Positions 28,120 to 37,710 of a stretch of DNA of 64,000 nucleotides are shown here, piece by piece. A program made the translations under genes and the position numbers. The DNA is from JADJLQ01 sp031417835 (GTDB taxonomy: Bacteria; Bacteroidota; Bacteroidia; Chitinophagales; Saprospiraceae). The notes beneath the pieces are model-generated. The model ran no database searches and was not told the origin of the DNA. It saw nothing but the letters and a program-made list of their open reading frames with translations. The first letter of the stretch is position 1, and each line of letters begins with the position of its first letter. Location of the stretch: assembly GCA_031417835.1 (NCBI GenBank), contig JANOWJ010000026.1:78312-142311 (forward strand), written 5' to 3'.

Positions 28120-29556
28120 TTATTTAATCGAGGCTAAATATCGAAGGGCACTGATAGATGGGAAGAAAAAATAGGCTCCACCCTTTACTGTGACAAACCG
28201 TTCCAGCCCTTTTATAGTCCGATTTACAGGTTCGTCCTGAATGGTAAAGTTTTGTTCGACTCCCGCATCTAGCAATTCTTTTGCCCCTATGATAGGATCA
28301 GGATCGTTATAAAGTTGTTTGATTTTGGATACATTGGCCCAGGCATATTGAATAAACTCAAACTGTCTGCTGATATCCGCATTAAAACAATTAAATAATA
28401 AGCCTACAGCTCCAGTATATGTATAATTGATCGGCGAACCTATGATAGGCTCACCGTACAACCTGGCTCGGCGGATGATGCGATGACGCCTACTCAATTT
28501 TAATGATTCCTTGGGACTAAGATCCTCAAAATTATCTCTTGGATTAGCTCGTCTCACATGCGCACCAAATGGGCATTTCGATCCCTCTTTATCTTGATGG
28601 CTATATCCAAAATTATTATCATCTATAAAAATCCCGGGATCGGAGTAAGGGTAGATGGTGACAGGCGCACCACTGGGCCATCGTCCCATCATCTTAGCCG
28701 AGAGTTTGATGCTTTCATCTACATTGATCGTGCCGTCTTCATTCTGAGTCTTGTTATTCATATAGTTCCAGAATTTATCCACGTGCTGTTCAAGGTCTCT
28801 GATGACTAAATAAGTCCCATTTCTACCAAGATCCTTTTTGCCGCTCCCCCCTGCATCTGCGGCCAATAAATTCTGGTCTCCCTGATCAACCTGGATTAAA
28901 GGACTTTGTGGCAATACATTATACTCATTGTGGTATCCTAAAATAAATTCACCTGGCTGGACCATGGTCTCTGCAAGTCCCGGTTGCCCACTACCCAAGA
29001 TTATGGGTTGCGAGATCCCGTCTCTAAATCCGAAATGTTCTTTATTGTTTTCTAAAGTCCTTCCATCAATATATTTTATTTCAAATAATCCATTTTGCTC
29101 GTAGTCCAATTTTAATTCTTGTACATATTGAAGGCAGATTTCTTCGTTTTTTCCAAAGGCAAGCAACAACACATGTAAACTTGCGGCATTAGATTGTTCA
29201 CTTCCCCAATTCCATTGTTCCGGAGCACCTCCGTCTACATCGCCCAACAATCTTTGGCGATGTGCTGCCGTCATGCCCTCCCGAAATTCCCTTGAAAAAG
29301 CATTCACATTATCCAGATGCATACCTAATGCGATCAACCCCATTGAGGTAAAGGCAATGTTTAAAAAGGTCTTTTGATGAGGATCGACAACCCCCCCTGG
29401 AGTGGCAATAGCGATATCATCGACTTTATGATTTAACCATTGTTTAGCAGATGGCCCATGATCGACCCGCAGCATGATGTATCTTGAATACATCATATCG
29501 GGGTAATCTTGCATCACGTAGGCCTGAATATCATGCAATTCTAAAGAAGTCATCAT
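28120..29556 (-). CDS. DyP-type heme peroxidase
   Basis: A 478-residue dye-decolourising-type peroxidase. Key features are GFRDG at 176-180 (the catalytic Asp of the GXXDG motif), RDGISQP continuing it, and CPFGAHVRRANPR with the proximal heme His333. Size and domain order fit the longer class C/D-like DyPs without a Tat signal. DyPs oxidise a broad range of substrates with H2O2. It lies between a membrane protein (6-bp gap) and a catalase-like gene (34-bp gap), all co-directional. Confidence 0.85.
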   Translation of the reverse strand: MMTSLELHDIQAYVMQDYPDMMYSRYIMLRVDHGPSAKQWLNHKVDDIAIATPGGVVDPHQKTFLNIAFTSMGLIALGMHLDNVNAFSREFREGMTAAHRQRLLGDVDGGAPEQWNWGSEQSNAASLHVLLLAFGKNEEICLQYVQELKLDYEQNGLFEIKYIDGRTLENNKEHFGFRDGISQPIILGSGQPGLAETMVQPGEFILGYHNEYNVLPQSPLIQVDQGDQNLLAADAGGSGKKDLGRNGTYLVIRDLEQHVDKFWNYMNNKTQNEDGTINVDESIKLSAKMMGRWPSGAPVTIYPYSDPGIFIDDNNFGYSHQDKEGSKCPFGAHVRRANPRDNFEDLSPKESLKLSRRHRIIRRARLYGEPIIGSPINYTYTGAVGLLFNCFNADISRQFEFIQYAWANVSKIKQLYNDPDPIIGAKELLDAGVEQNFTIQDEPVNRTIKGLERFVTVKGGAYFFFPSISALRYLASIK

Positions 29557-29562
29557 AGTCTT

Positions 29563-30834
29563 TTATAATAAGTTTAAAAAATCCTGCGCTTTTTTATCGG
29601 ACAGATGTTTAAAAAGCAGCGATCGTATCCTAGAGTTATTGTTTACATTTTTGATTGATAGTTTAGGATACGCATTATACCATACTTGAGTTTGTAATTC
29701 CGTATCCCTGCTCCAAGCGAGAAAATGTTCCTCATCATAGGCTCCGCCGAAAAACAAAAATTTTGTTTTGGGAAAATTGGTGGTATTGGAGAATATTCCC
29801 GTCAAGCCCCAACCGCTTTTGTCAATGAAGTCTCCAAGATATTGTTGCCAACTTCCATCGAAATTGCTAAAAAACAACACTCGTTTATTGTTATCAAACA
29901 ATACCCATCGGGCAAAATGAATCGTCGGTATACCCATCAACTTGCCTTCTACAAACTTAAATTTTATCAATGTCCTGGAAAATAACATTAAGAGCTTGAA
30001 AGTAAATAACCGCACTGCGCCGGCTTTCATGACGACCAACTGAGTGAATTGATTTTGATATTGAAGATCTTCGTAGGTCTCCAGATCTAGCATCTTTTTT
30101 TCGTTGAGTTCGCTCCGGGTCTTTGTAAAATAGGGGTCGTTCCGTTCATAAATAAATTGAATGATAAGGATAAGGATGATGATCAATGGGAAACAGATTA
30201 GAATCAAGATGCCCAGCAAGATCATGCCTGGCCAATTGACTTTAGGCATTTCAAAAGGAGTTTGAGCCCATTTAAATTCAGCTGTGGCTTTTACGGCTTC
30301 TTGCAGTGCTTTTTGCACAACTTGGGGACCTTGGGCAAGCCAAGATCTAGAGTCAAGTTCCTTACGTAAAAAATCCCTTAATTTGTTTTCATTCAAGATT
30401 TGTACTAAACTCCGGTTGGGCGATCCTCTATAAAATGAAGAGGCTGGAATATTACGCAATAGCAGATAATTATAACGATTTTCAATTGTTCTTTCATTTA
30501 TAGCTGGGTAACCAATACAATGTGAGTAGATGGAGTCTAAGGTGTTTTGAGCCTCTACGCATAAGCTTTTAATCTGGTCTTCTTTCGTGCCATCAAAATT
30601 GGAAGAAAAAATCAGCTTTACATTTTCATGATCCGGATTACCTTCTTCATCCTTATCATCGATAATGACCCATCGTGCATAATGGATGGTACCGATTCGT
30701 TCAAAATCTTCATTTTTTTTGTTTAGCAGATCCTGTTTGATTTGATTTAAAACGGTACGCAATTCAACAACTTTATCTTGTCGAACCGGCACAATGATCG
30801 TAATAGGATTCTGATGAGGCATTGAATTGGTCAT
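29563..30834 (-). CDS. duplicated-domain membrane protein linked to DyP peroxidase
   Basis: A 423-residue protein built from two similar domains separated by one strong membrane helix (about 203-229). Both halves carry the same signature: TIHYARWVIIDD then FSSNFDG at 49-82, and TIHFARWVLFDN then FFSNFDG at 304-328. The pattern suggests a duplicated ferredoxin-like (dimeric alpha-beta barrel) fold, the same general fold used by DyP peroxidases. It is the first gene of the operon with DyP, catalase-like protein and cyclase. A membrane platform or electron/substrate partner for the peroxidase is inference. Confidence 0.65.
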   Translation of the reverse strand: MTNSMPHQNPITIIVPVRQDKVVELRTVLNQIKQDLLNKKNEDFERIGTIHYARWVIIDDKDEEGNPDHENVKLIFSSNFDGTKEDQIKSLCVEAQNTLDSIYSHCIGYPAINERTIENRYNYLLLRNIPASSFYRGSPNRSLVQILNENKLRDFLRKELDSRSWLAQGPQVVQKALQEAVKATAEFKWAQTPFEMPKVNWPGMILLGILILICFPLIIILILIIQFIYERNDPYFTKTRSELNEKKMLDLETYEDLQYQNQFTQLVVMKAGAVRLFTFKLLMLFSRTLIKFKFVEGKLMGIPTIHFARWVLFDNNKRVLFFSNFDGSWQQYLGDFIDKSGWGLTGIFSNTTNFPKTKFLFFGGAYDEEHFLAWSRDTELQTQVWYNAYPKLSIKNVNNNSRIRSLLFKHLSDKKAQDFLNLL

Positions 30835-31467
30835 TACATGTGGTTTTGGGTTTGAGAATATTCCTGTTTAAACATCCCCTATGAAGTCCGAGCTATATGA
30901 GACCCGGGACCAGCAATCAACTTTTTATAGTGACCAAGATATTCAATTATTTGGTATCTTTATAGGATCTTTAATTTTTGTGCTGCGAATTGCGATTTGG
31001 CCAATTGAATGCAGATTAAATGCAATGTGAAAAATCAATAGATCACCTTGGGCATCGATATCTGAATTTTTTTTACTCCTTCTATACTCAGAGCAACTTT
31101 GATTTGACTTTAATCTGGCACCAGTTGCCTTTCCATCTAATATATTCATTTCCTGTTTTTTCTTTTATTATCCGCACAGATCTCGACACGGAAAGGGGTG
31201 TTTGTATACTGTTTAAAAAGAACCTTTCCTTAATGCAGGTCAATGATCCTATTCGAGGAGGTCGTTAATTCACCCGTTTGGTGATCCGGGCAAGAAGTCG
31301 ATCAAATGAAGTAGCTAAGTATTGGAACACAACAGAAAGTAATACAGTGGCAATCTCATTCATCCATTATATTAGGTAGAGATTTTAGTTATGCCTTTCC
31401 AGATGCCATTGGTGAGTTATACGAGAAACTTCCCCTTTATTTTAATTAATTTGCCCTTCCTTCTATC
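30835..31467. other. gene-free region between divergent transcripts
   Basis: This 630-bp stretch separates the minus-strand peroxidase-cyclase operon from the plus-strand membrane patatin, so it should hold the promoters of both. No clear repeats or RNA are seen. A 68-codon minus-strand frame at 30943-31149 (with GDLLIFHIAFNLHSIGQI) is not recognised and has no obvious context. Confidence 0.4.
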
Positions 31468-33723
31468 ATGAGAATCTACAGCAAACTCCTTTTTGATCGC
31501 GGTGTCAATGCAAAAGTGGGTCGACCCAACATAAACGACTTACTGTTCATCAACACCTCCTTCTTTAATTTTTTCCTGCCTTTCTTGTTGACGGTATTGA
31601 TGCGGACTATACCGCAGGCCAATCACCTCGTATTTGGCCAACTCGAAGGCCAGGACCCGATCTACAGCACGTTATTGATCGGCTTGTTTACATTTTATAC
31701 CATGTTGATCTACACCCGGCAGACCTATTTTTATGAAGACACGGTAGATCAATCCTCTACCTTTAAAATCGTGAATCAGATTGCTTTTATGGTACCACTG
31801 GGTATCTGGTTTTTGGCTATTACGATTAATTATCCTATGGCCCATTGGCGATCGATCGTAGTATGCACAGCGCTCTTGATGTTGGCTTTTTCGGCTATTT
31901 CTCCACCCAGGTACAATGTATTCCGATCGGCGATCCGCGAACCCCAGATCAATAAACTGATCCTGGTATGTATGGTCTTGATCATCTTGATTTTTGTTTT
32001 TTTCCTGATCAAGTTTGATGAAATCGGAGGCAAAGATAGATTGTCGGCTTATGTACTCATTTTTATAGTTCTTACCATCTTGATCAATAGTCTTATCCTT
32101 GAATATAAGCGGCGCAAAGAAAAACCGATGGTTTTTCATTGGAAGTCATTGATCGGCAATAGTACGATCAATGCGGTCTACATCATGACGATTACGATCC
32201 TCCTATTATTATCCTTTGGCAATTACAATAGATTCGGCAATGGATTTGATATCGTGATCCTCTATTTTATTGGTGTCAGGATGATCTTATTTTGTTTGGG
32301 CGTGTTAGCCCGATATCTCGCCAATGCTCAACCCATTCATTTTTTAAGTTTCAAATTTTTAGTTGTGTTACTCACCTGTATTGGTGTAGGTATGATCACA
32401 CGGCCCGGTAAAGGCAGAGACCACTACATCCTGGATGTAGTCACATCGAGTCAACCAAGAAAGACATTTGATGCATATGCAGATCAATGGTTTAGGGCTA
32501 AACCGTTCAATGATACGACGCCGATCTATTTAATATCCGGACAAGGGGGTGGCTCCAGAGCAGGATGTGCGTTTTTTACGACGATGGCTTTAATGGATTC
32601 TCTGTTGGACAATAATACTTTTGCGATGACCACCGTATCCGGTAGTTCTAATGGAGCAGGATTTTATCTGGGAATTAAAAAAGCATTGCCGGAATCCAAG
32701 ACCTTTGCAGAGCTGATACAGGCTTCAGACTCTACACGATTGAGGACCATTGACTCCATCTTATATCAAAAGGACTATATTTCTAATTCTTTATTCAAAC
32801 TTTTATTCACCGATTATGCCCGCTTTTTACTGGGTAAACGCAGTAATCGGCAATCCAGAAATGTAGCCTTGATGCAAGAAGAAGAAGCATCCTATCATCA
32901 GCTTAGCGATTATTTGAAACTGAACCCTATTACTTTATTGGATAGTACATGGAGCTCTATGTACGCTCCTTCGGCACCGAATACACTCCCTCTATTTATG
33001 CCATTGACTTATAATATTGAATATGGTGTAAAAGCTATCCATAGTCCGGTGCAACTGCCTGCTAAAAGAATGCGATCCTTTTACTCTGTGCTGGACAGTA
33101 TTGGTGAGCAACATGATCTGCAAATCAATCGGTCTATACTCACGAGCCAAATGTTTCCCATCATTAGCGCCAGTGGCAGTATCGATTCTTTTCATTATCT
33201 GGATGGGGGTATCTATGATAATCTGGCTTACGAAACCCTGTTTGATCTTTATCAATTGGTCTTAGCTAAGCGGGATACACTCGCACCTCGACGGCCTATT
33301 ATCCTAATATCGATCATCAATGGAAATTATGAAGCCGATCTAAAATTTAATCAGATCAATTCTGAATTGGATGCAACCGGAAACGCAGTATCGCAATCTT
33401 TGTTTAGCAATCACCCAGCCGCATTTAAAGCTGCAGGGATTTTAACAATGGTCCCACAGGATAAATTTTTTGAGTTAAAAATATTCAGACCAGTGGGAGA
33501 AGAAAAAGCCTTATCGTTTTGGCAAAAAACATTCAATAGATTTAGATACATGCCCAAAAAAGATAAAGTAGTCCTGTCTCGTTACCTTACGATGAACGAT
33601 ATCAAGTACAATATCGTGTACAGTGCCATACGGGAAGTGGATAGTCTGAAGCTAGAGCTTCAACGGTTTTTTAAAACAACGGGTCTTGCTCCAATAACGG
33701 ATCCATCCAAACCACACAAGTAA
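31468..33723 (+). CDS. membrane-embedded patatin-like hydrolase, paralogue 2
   Basis: A 751-residue homologue of 19003-21321 with the same plan: an N-terminal block of about eight to nine membrane helices (20-320), then a patatin-like domain. Motifs are SGQGGGSRAG near 357, elbow GSSNG near 392-396, and DGGIYDN with Asp579. Downstream shared signatures include YETLFDLY and the LSRYLT region near the C-terminus. The start is the ATG at 31468, shortly followed by LFINTSFFNFFLPF, which aligns with LIFINSSAFNIVLPI of the paralogue. The two copies bracket the peroxidase-cyclase operon. Confidence 0.75.
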   Translation: MRIYSKLLFDRGVNAKVGRPNINDLLFINTSFFNFFLPFLLTVLMRTIPQANHLVFGQLEGQDPIYSTLLIGLFTFYTMLIYTRQTYFYEDTVDQSSTFKIVNQIAFMVPLGIWFLAITINYPMAHWRSIVVCTALLMLAFSAISPPRYNVFRSAIREPQINKLILVCMVLIILIFVFFLIKFDEIGGKDRLSAYVLIFIVLTILINSLILEYKRRKEKPMVFHWKSLIGNSTINAVYIMTITILLLLSFGNYNRFGNGFDIVILYFIGVRMILFCLGVLARYLANAQPIHFLSFKFLVVLLTCIGVGMITRPGKGRDHYILDVVTSSQPRKTFDAYADQWFRAKPFNDTTPIYLISGQGGGSRAGCAFFTTMALMDSLLDNNTFAMTTVSGSSNGAGFYLGIKKALPESKTFAELIQASDSTRLRTIDSILYQKDYISNSLFKLLFTDYARFLLGKRSNRQSRNVALMQEEEASYHQLSDYLKLNPITLLDSTWSSMYAPSAPNTLPLFMPLTYNIEYGVKAIHSPVQLPAKRMRSFYSVLDSIGEQHDLQINRSILTSQMFPIISASGSIDSFHYLDGGIYDNLAYETLFDLYQLVLAKRDTLAPRRPIILISIINGNYEADLKFNQINSELDATGNAVSQSLFSNHPAAFKAAGILTMVPQDKFFELKIFRPVGEEKALSFWQKTFNRFRYMPKKDKVVLSRYLTMNDIKYNIVYSAIREVDSLKLELQRFFKTTGLAPITDPSKPHK

Positions 33724-33731
33724 AACCGGAA

Positions 33732-33980
33732 TTATTTCCCCCTAAATAATATATTGACTAATGCTAAAATAACAATAGCGCCTAACGCCCCTGTCAATAT
33801 AATGCCTAGTAAGCCCGCACCCAGGCTGACATTTAATTGGCCAAGGACCCAGGTTCCGACAAAACTACCGACTATACCTAGCAGGATATTTCCAATGAGC
33901 CCAAAACTACGACCTTTAAAAATTTCACTACCCAGCCATCCGGCTACGGCACCAATTAACAATTGTACGAGTAAATTCAT
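33732..33980 (-). CDS. GlsB/YeaQ/YmgE-family small membrane protein
   Basis: An 82-residue protein with three hydrophobic helices and the family pattern GAVAGWLGSEIFKGRSFGLIGN, then GIVGSFVGTWVLG. Often called transglycosylase-associated protein, but no enzymatic activity is known; expression in other bacteria is stress-related. Convergent with the preceding patatin gene, 8 bp apart. Confidence 0.85.
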   Translation of the reverse strand: MNLLVQLLIGAVAGWLGSEIFKGRSFGLIGNILLGIVGSFVGTWVLGQLNVSLGAGLLGIILTGALGAIVILALVNILFRGK

Positions 33981-34033
33981 ATTTTTATTTATTTAAGGTT
34001 ATAGTCAAATATAATTCATTATTCTGGTATTTG

Positions 34034-34590
34034 CTCCTTACATCGGTTGGGCTTCTCCGAAGCTGTGGTACACTGGAATTTGATTTTTACAAAGGTTGGA
34101 CTTCTCCGAAGCTGGGATATTCTGGTGTTTGATCATTATAAAGGTTGCGCTTCTCCGAAGCTGTGGTACACTGGAATTTGATTTTTACAAAGGTTGGGCT
34201 TCTCCGAAGCTGGGATATTCTGGTGTTTGATCATTACAAATGTTGAGCTTCTCCGAAGCTGGGATACTCTGGTATTTGATCGTTACAAAGGTTGGGCTTC
34301 TCCGAAGCTGGGATATTCTGGTGTTTGATCGTTACAAATGTTGAGCTACTCCGAAGCTGGGATACGGCTGTGTTTGATCCTTACAAAGGTTGGGCTTCTC
34401 CGAAGCTGTGAAGTTGCATACCAAAAAAGCATACAAATCAAAAGGTATAAAGAGGACTGTGAAAAAATCATCGATGTGCCACTTAAAGATACGCTGGTGT
34501 TTCTTCCTTACAAAGGTTGCGCTTCTCCGAAGCCGTAATACACTGTTATTTGATCCTTACAAAAGTTGAGCTTATCCGCTGGGATACTTT
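34034..34590 (+). repeat. 49-bp-period tandem hairpin array
   Basis: CTTCTCCGAAG cores start at 34052, 34101, 34150, 34199, 34248, 34297, 34346 (CTACTCCGAAG) and 34395, exactly 49 bp apart. A 78-bp insertion precedes another copy at 34522, and a decayed one lies near 34570. Each unit can form the hairpin AGCTTC-TCC-GAAGCT. The linkers are of two types (GTGGTACACTGGAATTTG and GGGATATTCTGGTGTTTG) that partly alternate, giving a 98-bp higher-order unit. The whole unit is conserved, so it is not a CRISPR array. No convincing gene lies in 33981-34674. Confidence 0.85.
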
Positions 34591-34674
34591 CAGGGCTGAG
34601 AAAGAGTTAAATGAGAAAAACACTTTCTGCATTTTGATCCGGGTCTGAATAAAGAACCAACCAATTGTATTTAT

Positions 34675-36489
34675 TTAATGTTGTTTTATGACTGCACTAT
34701 TTCTTTTTAAAACTTCGGTTTTTAATCTTGGATTGGCTTTGAGCGTGGATTCTTGGATTATAATATTTATAGCTGGGTTTGTTTTGAGTTGCGCTTCTTG
34801 TTTTAAAGGTTCGGCTTGTTTAGCGACCGGTGATGATTCGGATATGGTATTTAAGAGTTCATTGGCCTTGGCTGTTTGACCTATTTGTAATAATTGGTCT
34901 GCCATCGTCACTTTTTGGATGTCTGTAGCTTCAATTTGATTTATATTATCCATAGCTCTCTTATTGACTTTGATGCGGTCATCTACTTCTTTTTCTTTAG
35001 ACTGGACCCTTTTGGTCTGAACCGGATCTCTAGGCTGGACTTTTTGATAATCGTTTTTAGCATTGGAGTAGTCTTTGATCTCCGTATATTGGTCTGCCCG
35101 TTTTTCATGCAATACGTTTTTATCGTATTTGCTATGATCGATCAGCTGACTAAAGGACAGGATAGCGATGTCGGGCTTTTTGTATTTTTCGGCCAATAGG
35201 CCAGTCTTGAGGGTAATGTTGTGATCGGATGGAAATAATATATTCAGCTTCTGAAGATAAAGCATGGCAGAGTCGGGTTTGCCAGATTGATCACATGCAT
35301 CGACCATGATGCTATAGATTACTTTTTGCATGGTGTCGTTTTGTATACTTTGAGGTCCGAGATCTTTAAAGATTTGAAGCGCAGTCTGATACTCTTTTTT
35401 CTGATACGCGACCAGCCCCAGGATGTATTGGATCACTCGGGCAAAGAGCGTATCCATAGCCTCGCCACCGGTCAGATCCTGAAGGCTGACATTGGTCAGA
35501 GCCAAACTAAAGTTTTTCGGAGATGCATTCCACACATTCAATGAATCATTGCTCAATCCAAATCTGGCCTTAAAGCGGTGGTGGGCATCTAACGTAGTAA
35601 GGATGCCGCTAAAGTATAGATCGGCGCCCAATTGTTTGGCTATCGTCGGAAGGTCCGTACTGCTGACATTTTGACCTCGATAACACCCAGCGATTTTATT
35701 TTCATTCTGCAGGCCATATTTTTCACAATTGATCGTGAACTCATCATCGATATCTCGCTCCAGGTTTTTTACATGATCAGATTCTATCGGAAATATAAGG
35801 GCATTGAGTTTTTGCGGTTGGGTAAAAGGCGGGCATAGCTGCGTAGAAGCAGTGACGGTGACAGCGGTAGAGTCGATAGGCTCGGGAGAGTCAATGTCGA
35901 TGGTCTTTTTTTTCAGAAAGAGAAATCCTAATACTGCGATGATCGGCAGCATAAAAAACAAAAGAATTCTTTTTCGATCAAATCGAATAGGCTTATTGAT
36001 TTCAATGACTTTATCTAAGCCTAAAATAAATCGGATATCCTTATAAAATTTTTCTCGGTATGTAGCCCACTGATCCATCTCCAACTTCATAGTCTGAGAG
36101 TCATGAATGGAGTGCAGCGAGAGCGGGAGGTCTTCTTTCGCAGGCAACTGACCTCCATTGACAAGAGTGGGGATGATCGTCAATTTTTTTTCGATAGCAT
36201 ATTCGATTTCTTTACGCACCCAATCGCCTTCCGCTAAGATGCGAGGGCTACCATTTTTATCTTTTTCAAGCCAGTTTTTACCGATCAGGATCAGGCAGAT
36301 CCTGGCATTGCTACCAGCCTGATTGAGCACTTCTTTCCACTTTGCGCCGCCGTGGATATCAGAAGTATCCAGAAACACGCTGTTGTTACCAAACACTCCT
36401 TCGAGACCTTCATGGATGACATTGACCTGGTCTTGAGTGAGATCGACCCGCCGATAGGAGATAAAAATTGCGTTTAATAAAGCATTCAT
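34675..36489 (-). CDS. TIR domain-TM-TPR-like protein
   Basis: A 604-residue protein. Residues 1-155 are a TIR-like domain (AIFISYRRVD at the start, VFLDTSDIHGGAKWKEVL, ICLILIGKNWL, then WVRKEIEYAIEKKLTIIPTLV with a candidate catalytic Glu). A single membrane helix lies at about 172-193 (LLFFMLPIIAVLGFLFL). The C-terminal 400 residues, presumably periplasmic, contain a small-molecule-binding-like segment (210-330) and TPR-like helices (350-560). The layout puts a TIR effector or adaptor inside and a sensor outside. Its target is unknown. Confidence 0.75.
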   Translation of the reverse strand: MNALLNAIFISYRRVDLTQDQVNVIHEGLEGVFGNNSVFLDTSDIHGGAKWKEVLNQAGSNARICLILIGKNWLEKDKNGSPRILAEGDWVRKEIEYAIEKKLTIIPTLVNGGQLPAKEDLPLSLHSIHDSQTMKLEMDQWATYREKFYKDIRFILGLDKVIEINKPIRFDRKRILLFFMLPIIAVLGFLFLKKKTIDIDSPEPIDSTAVTVTASTQLCPPFTQPQKLNALIFPIESDHVKNLERDIDDEFTINCEKYGLQNENKIAGCYRGQNVSSTDLPTIAKQLGADLYFSGILTTLDAHHRFKARFGLSNDSLNVWNASPKNFSLALTNVSLQDLTGGEAMDTLFARVIQYILGLVAYQKKEYQTALQIFKDLGPQSIQNDTMQKVIYSIMVDACDQSGKPDSAMLYLQKLNILFPSDHNITLKTGLLAEKYKKPDIAILSFSQLIDHSKYDKNVLHEKRADQYTEIKDYSNAKNDYQKVQPRDPVQTKRVQSKEKEVDDRIKVNKRAMDNINQIEATDIQKVTMADQLLQIGQTAKANELLNTISESSPVAKQAEPLKQEAQLKTNPAINIIIQESTLKANPRLKTEVLKRNSAVIKQH

Positions 36490-36690
36490 GATATTTAAAG
36501 TTAAGCACCTCTGATGACTCGCACGTATGTATTTATTTCCTCACTAGATCTGAGATCCAATCCTATATGTCGCTAACCCCCTAAATGTGCCCGACAAAGC
36601 GTTAAAAATTCATTTTCACCATTTCTATCCGAGTGAGAGTTAAGAGGATTTGGGGTTCATTTGATCTATTTTAATTGATTATTTTGGTGC

Positions 36691-37689
36691 GTGAAGGTTG
36701 CTTTCCTGTCTTTTTTATTTAAAGGTTTACCGGAATTAGTTTCTTTATACTCGATCCTACAACAAGAAAAGAATTGGGCTAAGCGGACAGTTTTGACTAT
36801 TCAACACGCTCAAAATATACAGTTACCAAAAGTAGCCGTGCATAAAATAACCTCGAGGTATGCCATATTCCATGCTATCATTGCCCAACCTTTCATTCGA
36901 TTACATCATCTTAAGATCACCGATACGGAAAAAGAAAGGTTGCTGCATTTTTTTATTTGCGCCACTTTATTCGATGATTTTTTTGATAACCCGGGCTATA
37001 CGCTGCCCCAATTAGAGCGCATATTGTTGCAACCGGAAGCGTGTACTCCTCAACATGATCTTGAATCTTTGTTTATAGCATCCAATAAAATCTTATCCAC
37101 CTATGCTGTACTCAAGCCGGGATATTTAAACGTAAAAAAATCAGTATACCACGCTCAAGTCGATAGTTTAAAACAAATGGACCCAACCATCACCGATGAA
37201 GATTTAAAAGAGATCACCTTTCGCAAAGGTGGATCTTCTGTCTTATTGAGTCGCTATTATCTTGATCTGCCGAGCAAAGCGGAAGAAGAACAATGTTGGT
37301 ATCAGTTGGGGGCATTGATTCAATTGGGTAATGATATATTCGACCTGTTTAAGGATCTTCAAGAGGGTATCAACACTCTGGCTAACCGAAGTCGCTCAAT
37401 TCATGCATTGAAGCAAGAATTAAATATACAAGTAAAAACATATCATGAAGCCTTGAGTAGATTGAATGGTGCTACTGGAGTTCTAAGACAAATTCGTTTT
37501 CGTACGGCGATCATTTATGCATTAAGTTATACGGCTATAGATCAGTTACAATCATTGGAGAAAGGCAACGCGGTACTGGATTTAAAATCCATGAATCGCA
37601 AATCGCTCATCGTAGACATGGAAAAGTGGAGTAATCGGTGGCGGATGTTGAAATATATGTATGGTTACTCAGGATCTCAATTGGTATAA
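36691..37689 (+). CDS. class 1 isoprenoid biosynthesis-type enzyme
   Basis: A 332-residue all-helical protein. It has the aspartate-rich motif DDFFD at 95-99 and a second metal-binding-like motif NDIFDLFKDLQEG at 214-226, spaced as in the isoprenoid synthase fold (terpene, squalene and prenyl-diphosphate synthases). The start is a GTG at 36691 after an A/T-rich leader. Substrate is unknown; no carotenoid or hopanoid genes are adjacent. Confidence 0.65.
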   Translation: MKVAFLSFLFKGLPELVSLYSILQQEKNWAKRTVLTIQHAQNIQLPKVAVHKITSRYAIFHAIIAQPFIRLHHLKITDTEKERLLHFFICATLFDDFFDNPGYTLPQLERILLQPEACTPQHDLESLFIASNKILSTYAVLKPGYLNVKKSVYHAQVDSLKQMDPTITDEDLKEITFRKGGSSVLLSRYYLDLPSKAEEEQCWYQLGALIQLGNDIFDLFKDLQEGINTLANRSRSIHALKQELNIQVKTYHEALSRLNGATGVLRQIRFRTAIIYALSYTAIDQLQSLEKGNAVLDLKSMNRKSLIVDMEKWSNRWRMLKYMYGYSGSQLV

Positions 37690-37710
37690 CCTTCATCAAA
37701 GATTCAAAGT

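Noticed and set aside
30943..31149. 68-codon minus-strand frame
   Set aside because: No recognised pattern, no promoter context and short length; kept as unassigned.
34338..34538. Short plus-strand frame of 66 codons
   Set aside because: It runs through the 49-bp repeat units and the 78-bp insertion; no homology pattern or start context is evident.
34034..34590. CRISPR array
   Set aside because: The whole 49-bp unit is conserved with no unique spacers, and no cas genes are near.
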